Assembly (NCBI GenBank): GCA_016296565.1
Contig: JAEDJB010000028.1
Coordinates: 1-16,984, forward strand
From: Oscillospiraceae bacterium
GTDB taxonomy: Bacteria; Bacillota; Clostridia; Oscillospirales; Oscillospiraceae
Reading direction: 5' to 3'
DNA length: 16,984 nucleotides
A program made the translations under genes and the position numbers. This document shows, in pieces, positions 6,359 through 13,258 of the stretch. The notes beneath the pieces were generated by a model, which did no database searches, had not been told where the DNA came from, and was given only the letters and a program-made list of their open reading frames with translations. Positions within the stretch are counted from its first letter, which is position 1, and every line of letters starts with the position of its first letter.

Positions 6359-7475
6359 GGCCTTCCCCTCCTTTCCCCGGGGCGGCGGAGCCGCTGTGCC
6401 GGAAGATCAGCCGGTAGTTGATGAAGAACTCGCAGCCCAGCATGAAGAACAGGATGATGGCCGAGAGCACGTCCGCCGCCGAGGCGGGAATCTTGAAGCT
6501 GGTCTGGATGGCGTTGGAGCCCTTGGTGAGCACCGCCAGCAGAGCGGCGATGAGGACCATGGCGAAGGGGTTCAGGTGGGCAAGCCATGCAACGATAATG
6601 GCGGTGAAGCCCACGCCGCCGGAGGTGCCGGCGTTCAGGGTGTAGTCCGCGCCGGAGACCACCAGAAAGCCCATGAGGCCCGCGATGGCGCCGGAGAGGA
6701 ACATGGTGCGCATGATGATTTTGCTCACGTTCATGCCGGCGTACCGGGCGGTGCGCTGGCTCTCCCCCACCACGGAAATTTCATAGCCGTGCTTGCTGTA
6801 TTTCATGTACACGAACATGCCCACGGTGAGGGCCAGCACGATGATCCAGCCCACGTGGACCCCGAAGACCTTGGGCAGCCGGGCGTTCTGGCCGAACATG
6901 GCGATGATGGGAAAGCCGGTGCCCGAGGGGTCCTTCCAGGGGCCGTTCTGCAAATAGCTTTCAATGCCCAGGGCAATGTAGTTGAGCATCAGGGTGAACA
7001 GGGTTTCGTTGGTGCCCCACCGGGCCTTGAAGAAGGCGGGGATCAGACCCCAGACGCCGCCCACCACGATGCTGGCCAGGGCCATCACCAGAAGCAGGGC
7101 GGGCTTGGGAAGGGACTCTCCCCAGTACAGGGCGAAGTAGGAGGCGCCGATGGCCCCCATCATGATCTGCCCCTCCGCGCCGATGTTCCAGAACTTCATC
7201 TTGAAGGCGGGGGCGATGGCCAGGGCGGCACCCAGCAGGGGGATGGCCACCCGGACGGTGACCCGCCGGACGGAGGGTCCCCCCAGGGAGCCGGTGAGGA
7301 TCTCCTTGTACACCGCCAGGGGGTTGTGGCCCAGCACCAGGATGAACAGGGAGCCCACGGCCAGGGCCAGAACAATGGCCCCCAGGCGGATGGCCCACTT
7401 CTTTCCCCGGCTCAGGTCCTCCCGCTTGGCCATGCGGATGAGGGGCTCCCGCTGGCTGTGCTTATGCTCTGTCAT
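6351..7475 (-). CDS. nupP: Purine nucleoside ABC transporter permease, NupP type
   Basis: This 374-residue permease is larger than its partner, as usual for NupP/YufP. It has a charged cytoplasmic N-terminus (about residues 1-30), then about ten transmembrane segments. Family signatures include FWNIGAEGQIMMGAIGA near residues 115-131 and the cytoplasmic coupling loop GYEISVVGESQRTARYAGMN near 230-250. That loop parallels the GESPATAD loop in NupQ and would dock onto NupO. It overlaps the end of nupO by 14 bases and the start of nupQ by eight, so all three are likely translated as a coupled unit. The specific substrate is inferred from the neighbours: the BMP lipoprotein and xpt. Confidence 0.88.
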   Translation of the reverse strand: MTEHKHSQREPLIRMAKREDLSRGKKWAIRLGAIVLALAVGSLFILVLGHNPLAVYKEILTGSLGGPSVRRVTVRVAIPLLGAALAIAPAFKMKFWNIGAEGQIMMGAIGASYFALYWGESLPKPALLLVMALASIVVGGVWGLIPAFFKARWGTNETLFTLMLNYIALGIESYLQNGPWKDPSGTGFPIIAMFGQNARLPKVFGVHVGWIIVLALTVGMFVYMKYSKHGYEISVVGESQRTARYAGMNVSKIIMRTMFLSGAIAGLMGFLVVSGADYTLNAGTSGGVGFTAIIVAWLAHLNPFAMVLIAALLAVLTKGSNAIQTSFKIPASAADVLSAIILFFMLGCEFFINYRLIFRHSGSAAPGKGGEGHE

Positions 7476-9009
7476 GGTCGCCCACCTCCCCCGTCTGGGT
7501 CATCATGAGACCGATTTCTTCCTTGGTTACCGTGCGGCCGTCGGCAATGCCGCTGACTTTGCCGCCGCAGAGGACTAAGATCCGGTCGCACAGCTCCAGC
7601 AGCACGTCCAGGTCCTCGCCCACGTAGATCACCGCCACGCCCTTGGCCTTCTGCTCGTTGAGCAGGCGGTAGATGGTGTAGGAGGCGTTGATGTCCAGGC
7701 CCCGCACCGGATAGGCGGCCATGAGCAGGGCGGGGGCGGAGGCAATCTCCCGGCCCACCAGCACCTTCTGCACGTTGCCCCCGGAGAGCTTCCGCACGGG
7801 GGTGTTGACGCTGGGGGTGACCACCTCCAGCTTTTCCCGGATTTCCTCCGCCAGGGTGCGGAAGGGCTTGGTGTCCGGGAAGAACCGGCCGCTCTGGTTG
7901 TAGCTTTTCAGCATCATGTTGCCGGTCATGCCCATGGAACCCACGAGACCCATGCCCAGCCGGTCCTCAGGGACGAAGGCCAGGCTCACCCCCAGCTCCC
8001 GGATCTCCATGGGGGTGCGGCCCACCAGGGACTCCACCTGGTCCGGCTCCTTGGGATTGCTGTAAAGAATCTGGCCGCTGGCCACCGGGTGCAGGCCGGC
8101 GATGGCCTCGCACAGCTCCTTCTGGCCGGACCCGGCAATGCCGGCGATGCCCAGAATCTCGCCCCCCTGGGCGGAGAAGGACACCCCGTCCAGCACCTTG
8201 ACCCCCTGGCCGTCCAGGCAGGTCAGGTCCTTCACCACCAGCCGCCGCTGGGGGTTCACCGGCTGGGGCCGGTCAATGTTCAGGGTCACCGCCCGGCCCA
8301 CCATCATGTCGGTGAGGGCCTGGGGGTTGGTGGTGCGGGTCTCCACGGTGTCGATGTACTCTCCCTTGCGCAGGATGGACACCCGGTCGGAGATGGCCAT
8401 CACCTCGTTGAGCTTGTGGGTGATGATGACGATGGACTTGCCGTCGGCCTTCATGTTCCGCAGGACGGCAAAGAGCTTTTCCGTCTCCTGGGGGGTGAGG
8501 ACGGCGGTGGGCTCGTCCAGGATGAGGATGTCGGCCCCCCGGTAGAGGACCTTGATGATCTCCACCGTCTGCTTTTCCGACACGGCCATGTCGTAAATCT
8601 TCTTGTCCGGGTCCAGGTCAAAGCCGTACCGGGCGCTGATCTCCCGGATCTGCCGGGAGATGGCCTTCCGGTCAAACTTTCCCTTTTCCTTCAGGCCCAG
8701 GACAATGTTCTCCGCGGCGGTGAACACGTCCACCAGCTTGAAGTGCTGGTGGATCATGCCGATTTTCAGGTCAAAGGCGTCCCGGGGGGAGCGGATGGCG
8801 ACTTCCTCTCCGTCCACCAGGATCTGGCCGCTGTCCGGGAAGTAGATCCCCGCCAGCATGTTCATGAGGGTGGTTTTCCCGCTGCCGTTTTCCCCCAGCA
8901 GGGCCAGGATCTCTCCCTTTCGGATGGACAGGCTCACGTTGTTGTTGGCCACCACGCTGCCGAAGGTTTTGGTTACGTTCCGCAGCTCCACGGCGCTCAC
9001 TGACTGCAA
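7462..9009 (-). CDS. nupO: Purine nucleoside ABC transporter ATP-binding protein, NupO type
   Basis: This cytoplasmic ATPase (about 515 residues) has two fused nucleotide-binding domains. Domain 1 has Walker A GENGSGKTT (39-47), Q-loop Gln88, a shortened signature VSEKQ (143-147), Walker B ILILDEP (161-167) and H-loop His198. Domain 2 has a degenerate Walker A, GIAGSGQK (290-297), with Gln for the catalytic Lys. Its signature LSGGNVQK (about 408-415) is good, but its Walker B (LLMAAYPVRGLD) lacks the usual Asp-Glu. This asymmetry is normal for the sugar/nucleoside import family: one composite site hydrolyses ATP. I prefer TTG at 9009 because AGAGGTG (about 9022-9016) overlaps the in-frame GTG at 9018 and stands six bases before the TTG. 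Confidence 0.88.
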   Translation of the reverse strand: MQSVSAVELRNVTKTFGSVVANNNVSLSIRKGEILALLGENGSGKTTLMNMLAGIYFPDSGQILVDGEEVAIRSPRDAFDLKIGMIHQHFKLVDVFTAAENIVLGLKEKGKFDRKAISRQIREISARYGFDLDPDKKIYDMAVSEKQTVEIIKVLYRGADILILDEPTAVLTPQETEKLFAVLRNMKADGKSIVIITHKLNEVMAISDRVSILRKGEYIDTVETRTTNPQALTDMMVGRAVTLNIDRPQPVNPQRRLVVKDLTCLDGQGVKVLDGVSFSAQGGEILGIAGIAGSGQKELCEAIAGLHPVASGQILYSNPKEPDQVESLVGRTPMEIRELGVSLAFVPEDRLGMGLVGSMGMTGNMMLKSYNQSGRFFPDTKPFRTLAEEIREKLEVVTPSVNTPVRKLSGGNVQKVLVGREIASAPALLMAAYPVRGLDINASYTIYRLLNEQKAKGVAVIYVGEDLDVLLELCDRILVLCGGKVSGIADGRTVTKEEIGLMMTQTGEVGDHDRA

Positions 9010-9082
9010 GAGCTTCACCTCTTTCTTCTCTCGTTGTTTCTCTTTTCTCTACGTTTTCTTAAAAAGGGGATAAAAGGACACA

Positions 9083-9112
9083 GGAAAGCCGGCCTGGGTC
9101 CGCCGGTTTTCC
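9083..9112. other. Intercistronic hairpin between bmp and nupO
   Basis: GGAAAGCCGGC / GCCGGTTTTCC forms an eleven-base stem with one non-Watson-Crick pair and an eight-base loop. With the larger hairpin at 9136-9174 it makes the 170-base bmp-nupO gap unusually structured. No U-tract follows directly. Confidence 0.4.
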
Positions 9113-9117
9113 CGCGC

Positions 9118-9133
9118 CCTTTCCCGGGAAAGG
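9118..9133. promoter_or_regulatory. Candidate Noc-binding site (TTTCCCGGGAAA palindrome)
   Basis: A perfect 16-base palindrome, CCTTTCCCGGGAAAGG, lies in the non-coding gap between bmp and nupO. Its central twelve bases equal the core of the Bacillus subtilis Noc site (ATTTCCCGGGAAAT); the flanking A/T pair is replaced by C/G. A noc gene with Noc-type recognition residues is present in this window. Confidence 0.45.
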
Positions 9134-9135
9134 AA

Positions 9136-9174
9136 CTCCGTGCACCCTCGCCGGAGGGGCAAGGGTGCACGGAG
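9136..9174 (-). terminator. Large intercistronic stem-loop (partial terminator or mRNA stabiliser)
   Basis: Seventeen base pairs (one G-U) with a five-base loop start about 17 bases after the bmp stop codon. On the minus strand no long U-run follows, so read-through to nupO is expected. Such elements often leave the upstream lipoprotein mRNA more abundant than that of the permeases. Confidence 0.55.
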
Positions 9175-9191
9175 AATCCGGATTAAGGTTC

Positions 9192-10352
9192 TCAGGACAG
9201 GACGGTAATGCCGTCGATGATGTAGTCAAAGGCGGGAGCGGAGGAGCTCTCGTTCTCGGTGTAGAACTCGCCTTCAGCCAGGTTCAGCTCGTCGCCGTTG
9301 GCGTTCACGCCGTGGAGGGGGCCGGCGAAGACCTGGACAGAGCCGTCGGTGATACCGGCAGCGGCGGCCTCAATGGCCTCCTTGGTGCCCTCGGCGATGA
9401 TGGCCTCGTTCAGGTCGGACAGGTAGCAGGCGTTCTCGGCATAGCTGCCGCACCAATCCTGGGCAATGGCTTCGCCGCTGAGCAGGCAGCCCAGGGCATA
9501 CTCATAGTAGGAGCCCCAGTTGATGCGGGCGGAGACCAGGGCGGCGTTGGGAGCCACGGAGATCATGTCGTCGTTGTAGCCCACGGCAAAGACGCCGTTG
9601 TTCTCGGCGGTGGTGGCGGGGGCGGAGGTGTCGGAGTGCTGGGAGATCACGTCGCAGCCCTGGTCAATCAGAGCCTGGGCGTTGGTGGCTTCCTTGGTGG
9701 CGTCGGACCACTCGTTGGTGTAGTTGACCAGCATGGTCACGTCGGGGTTCACGCTCTTGGCGCCCAGATAGAAGGCGGTGTAGCCGGAGATGACCTCGGC
9801 ATAGGGCTTGGCGGCCACATAGCCCAGCACGTTGGTCTCGGTTTTCAGACCAGCGGCGATGCCGGCCAGGTAGCGGGCCTCGAAGATCTTGGCGAAGTAG
9901 TTGTGGGTGTTGTCCAGGTCGTCAGAGGCGCTCTGGTAGCCGGTGGCGTGGCAGAACTGCACGTCGGGATAGTCGGGAGCGGCTTCCACCATGTACTGCT
10001 CGTGGCCGAAGGAGTCGGCAAAGATGGCCTGGCAGCCGGCGTCGATGAGCTCGCCGATGGCGTCGGCGCAGGTGGAGTCCTCGCCGATGTTGGTCTTCAC
10101 CACCACCTGGGTGTCATAGTCCAGGCCCAGGGTCTCGCAGGCGGCCTGCATGCCCTCGATGTGGTTCTTGTTGTAAGCGTCGGCGGCTTCACCCACCAGG
10201 ATGAGGCCAACCTTCAGGTCAGCGGCGGCGATGCCGGCGGTCTCAGCGGCTTCGCCGCCGGTTTCTTCCGTCTCGCCAGCGGTGCCGCCGCAGGCGGTCA
10301 GGCCCACAGCCAGCACGCCGGCCATGAGCAGAGCAAGAATACGCTTTTTCAT
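9192..10352 (-). CDS. nupN: BMP-family purine nucleoside-binding lipoprotein (NupN/PnrA-like)
   Basis: This 386-residue extracellular substrate-binding lipoprotein catches the nucleoside and delivers it to NupP/NupQ. The N-terminus is a lipoprotein signal: MKKR, a hydrophobic stretch, then lipobox LTAC with the lipidated Cys21, followed by a Gly/Glu/Thr-rich linker (22-45). The mature part starts KVGLILVG near residue 47 and has the two-lobed BMP (PF02608-type) fold signature, including ADSFGHEQYMVEAA, ARYLAGIAAGLKT, NEWSDATKEATNAQALIDQG and HSDTSAPA. Families with this fold bind purine nucleosides (Treponema PnrA, Bacillus NupN). A good AGGAGGA Shine-Dalgarno site precedes the ATG. Its codon use, rich in GGC, favours efficient translation, as expected for an abundant receptor. 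The strong hairpin downstream fits excess production over the translocator. Confidence 0.9.
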   Translation of the reverse strand: MKKRILALLMAGVLAVGLTACGGTAGETEETGGEAAETAGIAAADLKVGLILVGEAADAYNKNHIEGMQAACETLGLDYDTQVVVKTNIGEDSTCADAIGELIDAGCQAIFADSFGHEQYMVEAAPDYPDVQFCHATGYQSASDDLDNTHNYFAKIFEARYLAGIAAGLKTETNVLGYVAAKPYAEVISGYTAFYLGAKSVNPDVTMLVNYTNEWSDATKEATNAQALIDQGCDVISQHSDTSAPATTAENNGVFAVGYNDDMISVAPNAALVSARINWGSYYEYALGCLLSGEAIAQDWCGSYAENACYLSDLNEAIIAEGTKEAIEAAAAGITDGSVQVFAGPLHGVNANGDELNLAEGEFYTENESSSAPAFDYIIDGITVLS

Positions 10353-10432
10353 TTTGGTTCCTCCTGTTTTTTTGTTTTCGCCGCGTGCCGCGGCTTCATA
10401 ACGGCGGATGCCGGAATGAACATGGGATTTCC

Positions 10433-11017
10433 TTACTCGCAGAACTGAACGCCGGTTTCCTCGCTCATCTCCTGGATGCGCACCAGGGACTCCACCCGGA
10501 CGCCCTGCTCCCGGATGCGCGCTCCTCCGGGCTGGAAGGCCTTCTCGATGACGATGCCCGCGCCCACCACCTGGGCGCCGGCCTGGCGGACGATGTCGAT
10601 CAGGGCGCTGAGGGCGCTGCCGTTTGCCAGGAAGTCGTCAATGAGCAGCACCTTCTCCCCGGGCTTTAAAAACTCCTTGGAGACGAAGATGTTGTAGGGG
10701 CGCTTGCTCTGGGTGAAGGACTCCACCTGGCTGATGAACACGTCCCCGGCGATGTTCTTGGTCCGGTTCTTCTTGGCAAAGACCACCGGGACGTTCCCGA
10801 AGGCCTGGGCCGCCAGGCAGGCGATGCCGATGCCCGAGGCCTCGATGGTGAGGATCCGGTCCACCTGGCAGCCGTCGAACCGGTCCCGGAAGGCCTGTCC
10901 GATCTGGGCCAGGAAGGCCACGTCAATCTGGTGGTTCAAAAAGCTGTCTACCTTTAAAATCTCGTTGGTTCCCCGAATCTTTCCTTCCTTCTGGATCCGC
11001 TGCTTCAGCTGCTCCAT
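10433..11017 (-). CDS. xpt: Xanthine phosphoribosyltransferase
   Basis: Xpt joins xanthine (and less well guanine or hypoxanthine) to PRPP to make the nucleotide in purine salvage. The 194-residue protein has the standard length. The PRPP-binding motif VLLIDDFLANGSA is at residues 123-135. The EASGIGIA segment (59-66) and VFAKKNRTKN (79-88) are typical of bacterial Xpt. The ATG at 11017 has GAAAGGGG about eight bases upstream. It is the first gene of the operon that continues with bmp about 80 bases later, and I see no terminator or obvious promoter in that gap. In Bacillus xpt is controlled by a guanine riboswitch; none of the riboswitch core sequences is recognisable in this short leader. 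Confidence 0.92.
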   Translation of the reverse strand: MEQLKQRIQKEGKIRGTNEILKVDSFLNHQIDVAFLAQIGQAFRDRFDGCQVDRILTIEASGIGIACLAAQAFGNVPVVFAKKNRTKNIAGDVFISQVESFTQSKRPYNIFVSKEFLKPGEKVLLIDDFLANGSALSALIDIVRQAGAQVVGAGIVIEKAFQPGGARIREQGVRVESLVRIQEMSEETGVQFCE

Positions 11018-11047
11018 GCCATGCGCCCCTTTCTCATTGTAAACCGT

Positions 11048-11068
11048 AAGACCCCCAAAGGGGGTCTT
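11048..11068 (-). other. Leader hairpin of xpt mRNA
   Basis: AAGACCCCC-TTT-GGGGGTCTT (minus strand) is a perfect nine-base stem between the predicted transcription start and the ribosome-binding site. No U-tract follows, so it is not a terminator. It may stabilise the 5' end or be a regulatory site. Confidence 0.5.
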
Positions 11069-11094
11069 CTGATCGCTGTTTAGACTATGATGCT

Positions 11095-11123
11095 ATTGTA
11101 CTTGATCGCCCTTAGCCTTGCAA
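11095..11123 (-). promoter_or_regulatory. Sigma-A promoter of the xpt-nup operon
   Basis: On the minus strand, TTGCAA (11123-11118), a 17-base spacer and TACAAT (11100-11095) lie about 80 bases before the xpt start codon, with transcription expected near 11088. Adjacent sequence shows no PurR-like or riboswitch element that I can recognise. Confidence 0.65.
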
Positions 11124-11139
11124 GAGGGGGAGCACAACA

Positions 11140-11179
11140 AAAAAACCACGGAAAACGCCTGGGTTTTCCATGGTTTTTT
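11140..11179. terminator. Bidirectional terminator between the divergent xpt and CoA-transferase promoters
   Basis: Arms of 17 bases (11140-11156 and 11163-11179) pair around a six-base loop, with A-runs on one side and T-runs on the other, so both directions end in a U-tract. Pairing is best on the minus strand, where the single non-canonical pair becomes G-U. It sits upstream of both promoters. Confidence 0.65.
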
Positions 11180-11251
11180 AGTGTTTTTTACGGGAGCGCA
11201 GGGGAAAGAAATCCAATTCACACGAAAATTGGGGAAAAATCACAGTTTTTC

Positions 11252-11280
11252 TTGACTTTTTTTGACTTCCCCGTTAAACT
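11252..11280 (+). promoter_or_regulatory. Promoter of the CoA-transferase gene
   Basis: TTGACT (11252-11257), a 17-base spacer and TAAACT (11275-11280), with a start expected near 11287. The AAAAGGAG Shine-Dalgarno site ends at 11332, eleven bases before the ATG, a slightly long spacing. The surrounding 160 bases are much more AT-rich than the rest of the window. Confidence 0.5.
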
Positions 11281-11343
11281 GAGCCTGATTGTTTTTAACC
11301 CCATGTTTTATTCTTTTATTATTGAAAAGGAGACACGAAAACG

Positions 11344-12684
11344 ATGGATTTTCAGGCACTGTACAAGAGCAAGCTGACCACCGCGGACGAAGCCGTCAAG
11401 GTTGTCAAGTCCGGCGACTGGGTGGACTACACCTGGTGCACCAACCACCCCTATGATCTGGACATCGCCCTGGCCAAGCGCGCCAGCGAGCTGGAGGACG
11501 TGAAGGTCCGCGGCGGCGTTACCATGTGGATGCCCGAGATCGCCAAGGCCGACGACGCCGGCGAGCACTTTGCATGGCACTCCTGGCACTGCTCCGGCAT
11601 CGACCGCAAGATCATCGGCAAGGGCATGGGCTGGTTCTCCCCCATGAGATACTCCGAGCTGCCCCGCTTCTATCGCGAGAACCTGGACCCCGTGGACGTG
11701 GTCATGATGCAGGTTCCCCCCATGGACGAGCACGGCAACTTCTCCCTGTCCCTGGCTCCCTCCCACCTGTATGACATGTGCGCCCGCGCCAAGTGCATCA
11801 TTGTGGAAGTCAACGAGAACATGCCTCAGGTCTTCGGCCTGTTCAAGACCGAGGTCAACATCCAGGACGTGACCATGGTCGTGGAAGGCTCCAACCCCTC
11901 CATCCCCGAGCTGGGCTCCGTGCCCCCCACCGACGTGGACCGCACCGTGGCAAACCTGATCGTGCCCGAGATCCCCAACGGCGCCTGCCTGCAGCTGGGT
12001 ATCGGCGGCATGCCCAACACCGTGGGCGCTCTCATCGCTGAGTCCGACCTGAAGGACCTGGGCGTTCACACCGAGATGTACGTTGACGCTTTCGTTGACA
12101 TTGCCAAGGCCGGCAAGATCAACGGCAAGAACAAGACCCTGGACTATGGCCGTCAGGTCTTCGCCTTCGCCGCCGGCACCAAGAAGCTGTATGACTATGT
12201 GAACAAGAACCCCGACGTGATGGGCGCTCCCGTTGACTACACCAACGACGTGCACGTGATCTCCCAGCTGGACAAGTTCATCTCCATCAACAACATCGTG
12301 GACCTGGACCTGTTCGGCCAGGTGAACGCTGAGTCCGCCGGCATCAAGCACATCTCCGGCACCGGCGGTCAGCTGGACTTCGTCATGGGCGCTTACCTGT
12401 CCAAGGGCGGCAAGTCCTTCATCTGCCTGTCCTCCACCATGACCGACAAGAACGGCAACCTGAAGAGCCGCATCGTCCCCACCCTGACCAACGGCTCCAT
12501 CTGCACCGACCCCCGTTCCACCGTTCAGTATCTGGTCACCGAGTACGGCATGATCAACCTGAAGGGCCTGAACACCTGGGAGCGCGCTGACAAGATCATC
12601 TCCATCGCTCACCCCCAGTTCCGCGACGACCTGATCAAGGACGCCGAGAAGATGGGCATCTGGAGACGCTCCAACAAGCGGTAA
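11344..12684 (+). CDS. Butyryl-CoA:acetate-type CoA-transferase (acetyl-CoA hydrolase/transferase family)
   Basis: This 446-residue class I CoA-transferase resembles the butyryl-CoA:acetate and 4-hydroxybutyrate CoA-transferases of gut Clostridia. Such an enzyme moves CoA from butyryl-CoA to acetate (or a related acid), releasing butyrate as the last step of fermentation. Visible family features: the glycine-rich LGIGGMPNTVG (218-228), HTEMYVD (242-248), whose Glu244 aligns with the catalytic glutamate of the 4-hydroxybutyrate enzyme, GTGGQLDF (339-346) and the C-terminal LNTWERADKIISIAHP. The exact acid acceptor cannot be read from sequence; 4-hydroxybutyrate or acetoacetate are alternatives. 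It has its own promoter (11252-11280) and a strong terminator (12711-12740), so it is monocistronic. Codon use (CGC and GGC, few GGG or CGG) differs from its neighbours and fits very high expression. Confidence 0.87.
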   Translation: MDFQALYKSKLTTADEAVKVVKSGDWVDYTWCTNHPYDLDIALAKRASELEDVKVRGGVTMWMPEIAKADDAGEHFAWHSWHCSGIDRKIIGKGMGWFSPMRYSELPRFYRENLDPVDVVMMQVPPMDEHGNFSLSLAPSHLYDMCARAKCIIVEVNENMPQVFGLFKTEVNIQDVTMVVEGSNPSIPELGSVPPTDVDRTVANLIVPEIPNGACLQLGIGGMPNTVGALIAESDLKDLGVHTEMYVDAFVDIAKAGKINGKNKTLDYGRQVFAFAAGTKKLYDYVNKNPDVMGAPVDYTNDVHVISQLDKFISINNIVDLDLFGQVNAESAGIKHISGTGGQLDFVMGAYLSKGGKSFICLSSTMTDKNGNLKSRIVPTLTNGSICTDPRSTVQYLVTEYGMINLKGLNTWERADKIISIAHPQFRDDLIKDAEKMGIWRRSNKR

Positions 12685-12697
12685 TTTCCCCGGAAAA
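12684..12697. other. Near-match to a Noc site at the CoA-transferase stop codon
   Basis: ATTTCCCCGGAAAA matches the Bacillus Noc consensus ATTTCCCGGGAAAT at 12 of 14 positions, but the central mismatch breaks the symmetry. It is listed only because two better matches occur in the window. Confidence 0.2.
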
Positions 12698-12710
12698 CCA
12701 ACGAGTTTCC

Positions 12711-12740
12711 AAACCCCCGGACGAAAGTCCGGGGGTTTTT
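12711..12740 (+). terminator. Rho-independent terminator of the CoA-transferase gene
   Basis: AAACCCCCGGAC-GAAA-GTCCGGGGGTTT with a GAAA tetraloop, followed by more T residues, starts 26 bases after the stop codon. It is the most canonical terminator in the window. Confidence 0.92.
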
Positions 12741-12937
12741 CTGTCCGGAGGCGGCGCCTTAAGGCGGGGCCCCCTTCTCTCTGCTTTGCGGGGACCTGGG
12801 GGGTAGTGCTTCTTGCTGTTTGGGTGGGGCTGTCGCTTCCTCGTTGCAGCGCCGTACAGAAGCGCGCCCACCAGCTGGGCGCGCCTTCAGTGGGCTAGTA
12901 CCCTATAACCAACCCAGAGGGTTTCTCAACGCAAAGG
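12741..12937. other. Non-coding stretch with a strong hairpin
   Basis: I see no credible gene in these roughly 200 bases. They contain a palindrome GCGCCTTAAGGCG near 12753-12765 and a strong hairpin at 12859-12888 (GAAGCGCGCCCA / TGGGCGCGCCTTC, one bulge, five-base loop). It has the look of another intergenic repeat, but there is only one copy here, so that is inference. Confidence 0.35.
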
Positions 12938-13117
12938 CTCCCCTGGAGAGGGGAGCTGTCAGCGAAGCTGACTGAGAGGTGATCCCTTGGGATGCGCGCT
13001 TCGGTCGCGCTGACGAGGCAGAGCGGTGGACAACCTTCCTGGTCCCGTCGTACCGCTCCCGATCGGTCCTCTCAGGGGGCACCTCTCCACCGCTTCGCCC
13101 TCCCCTTCAAAGGGGAG
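12938..13117 (+). repeat. MITE-like dispersed repeat, copy 2
   Basis: This copy of about 180 bases matches the repeat at 2567-2755 in the same orientation, starting with 47 identical bases and ending in the same AGGGGAG arm. It lies about 140 bases upstream of noc. The two copies differ mainly by small substitutions and short indels in the centre. Confidence 0.75.
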
Positions 13118-13258
13118 GCAGGGGCGCTCCCGCCGCCAACGCCCCACCTGCTATCCTATGCACCCTCCAAAGAAAAAATTTCCCTTCGACACCCTTCCCG
13201 ACCATTCTTTTCCAGAAAATGGTAAAGTTAAGACGTTCTTAGGAAGGAGGCCAGAGAA

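Noticed and set aside
6210..7508. Long plus-strand open frame antisense to the permease genes
   Set aside because: Gly/His/Asp-rich low-complexity translation, typical of the reverse strand of GC-rich membrane protein genes; the minus-strand frames give clear NupP/NupQ proteins.
8089..10448. Plus-strand open frames opposite nupO and bmp
   Set aside because: Compositionally odd (Gly/Val/His runs), no ribosome-binding site, fully explained by well-recognised genes on the other strand.
11018..11140. Guanine/xanthine riboswitch ahead of xpt
   Set aside because: No purine-riboswitch core elements could be recognised and the leader from the predicted start is too short for aptamer plus switch; a covariance search would be decisive.
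11308..12612. 434-codon minus-strand open frame opposite the CoA-transferase
   Set aside because: Shadow frame produced by strong codon bias (GGC/GAC) of the real gene; valine/glycine/histidine-rich, no family resemblance.
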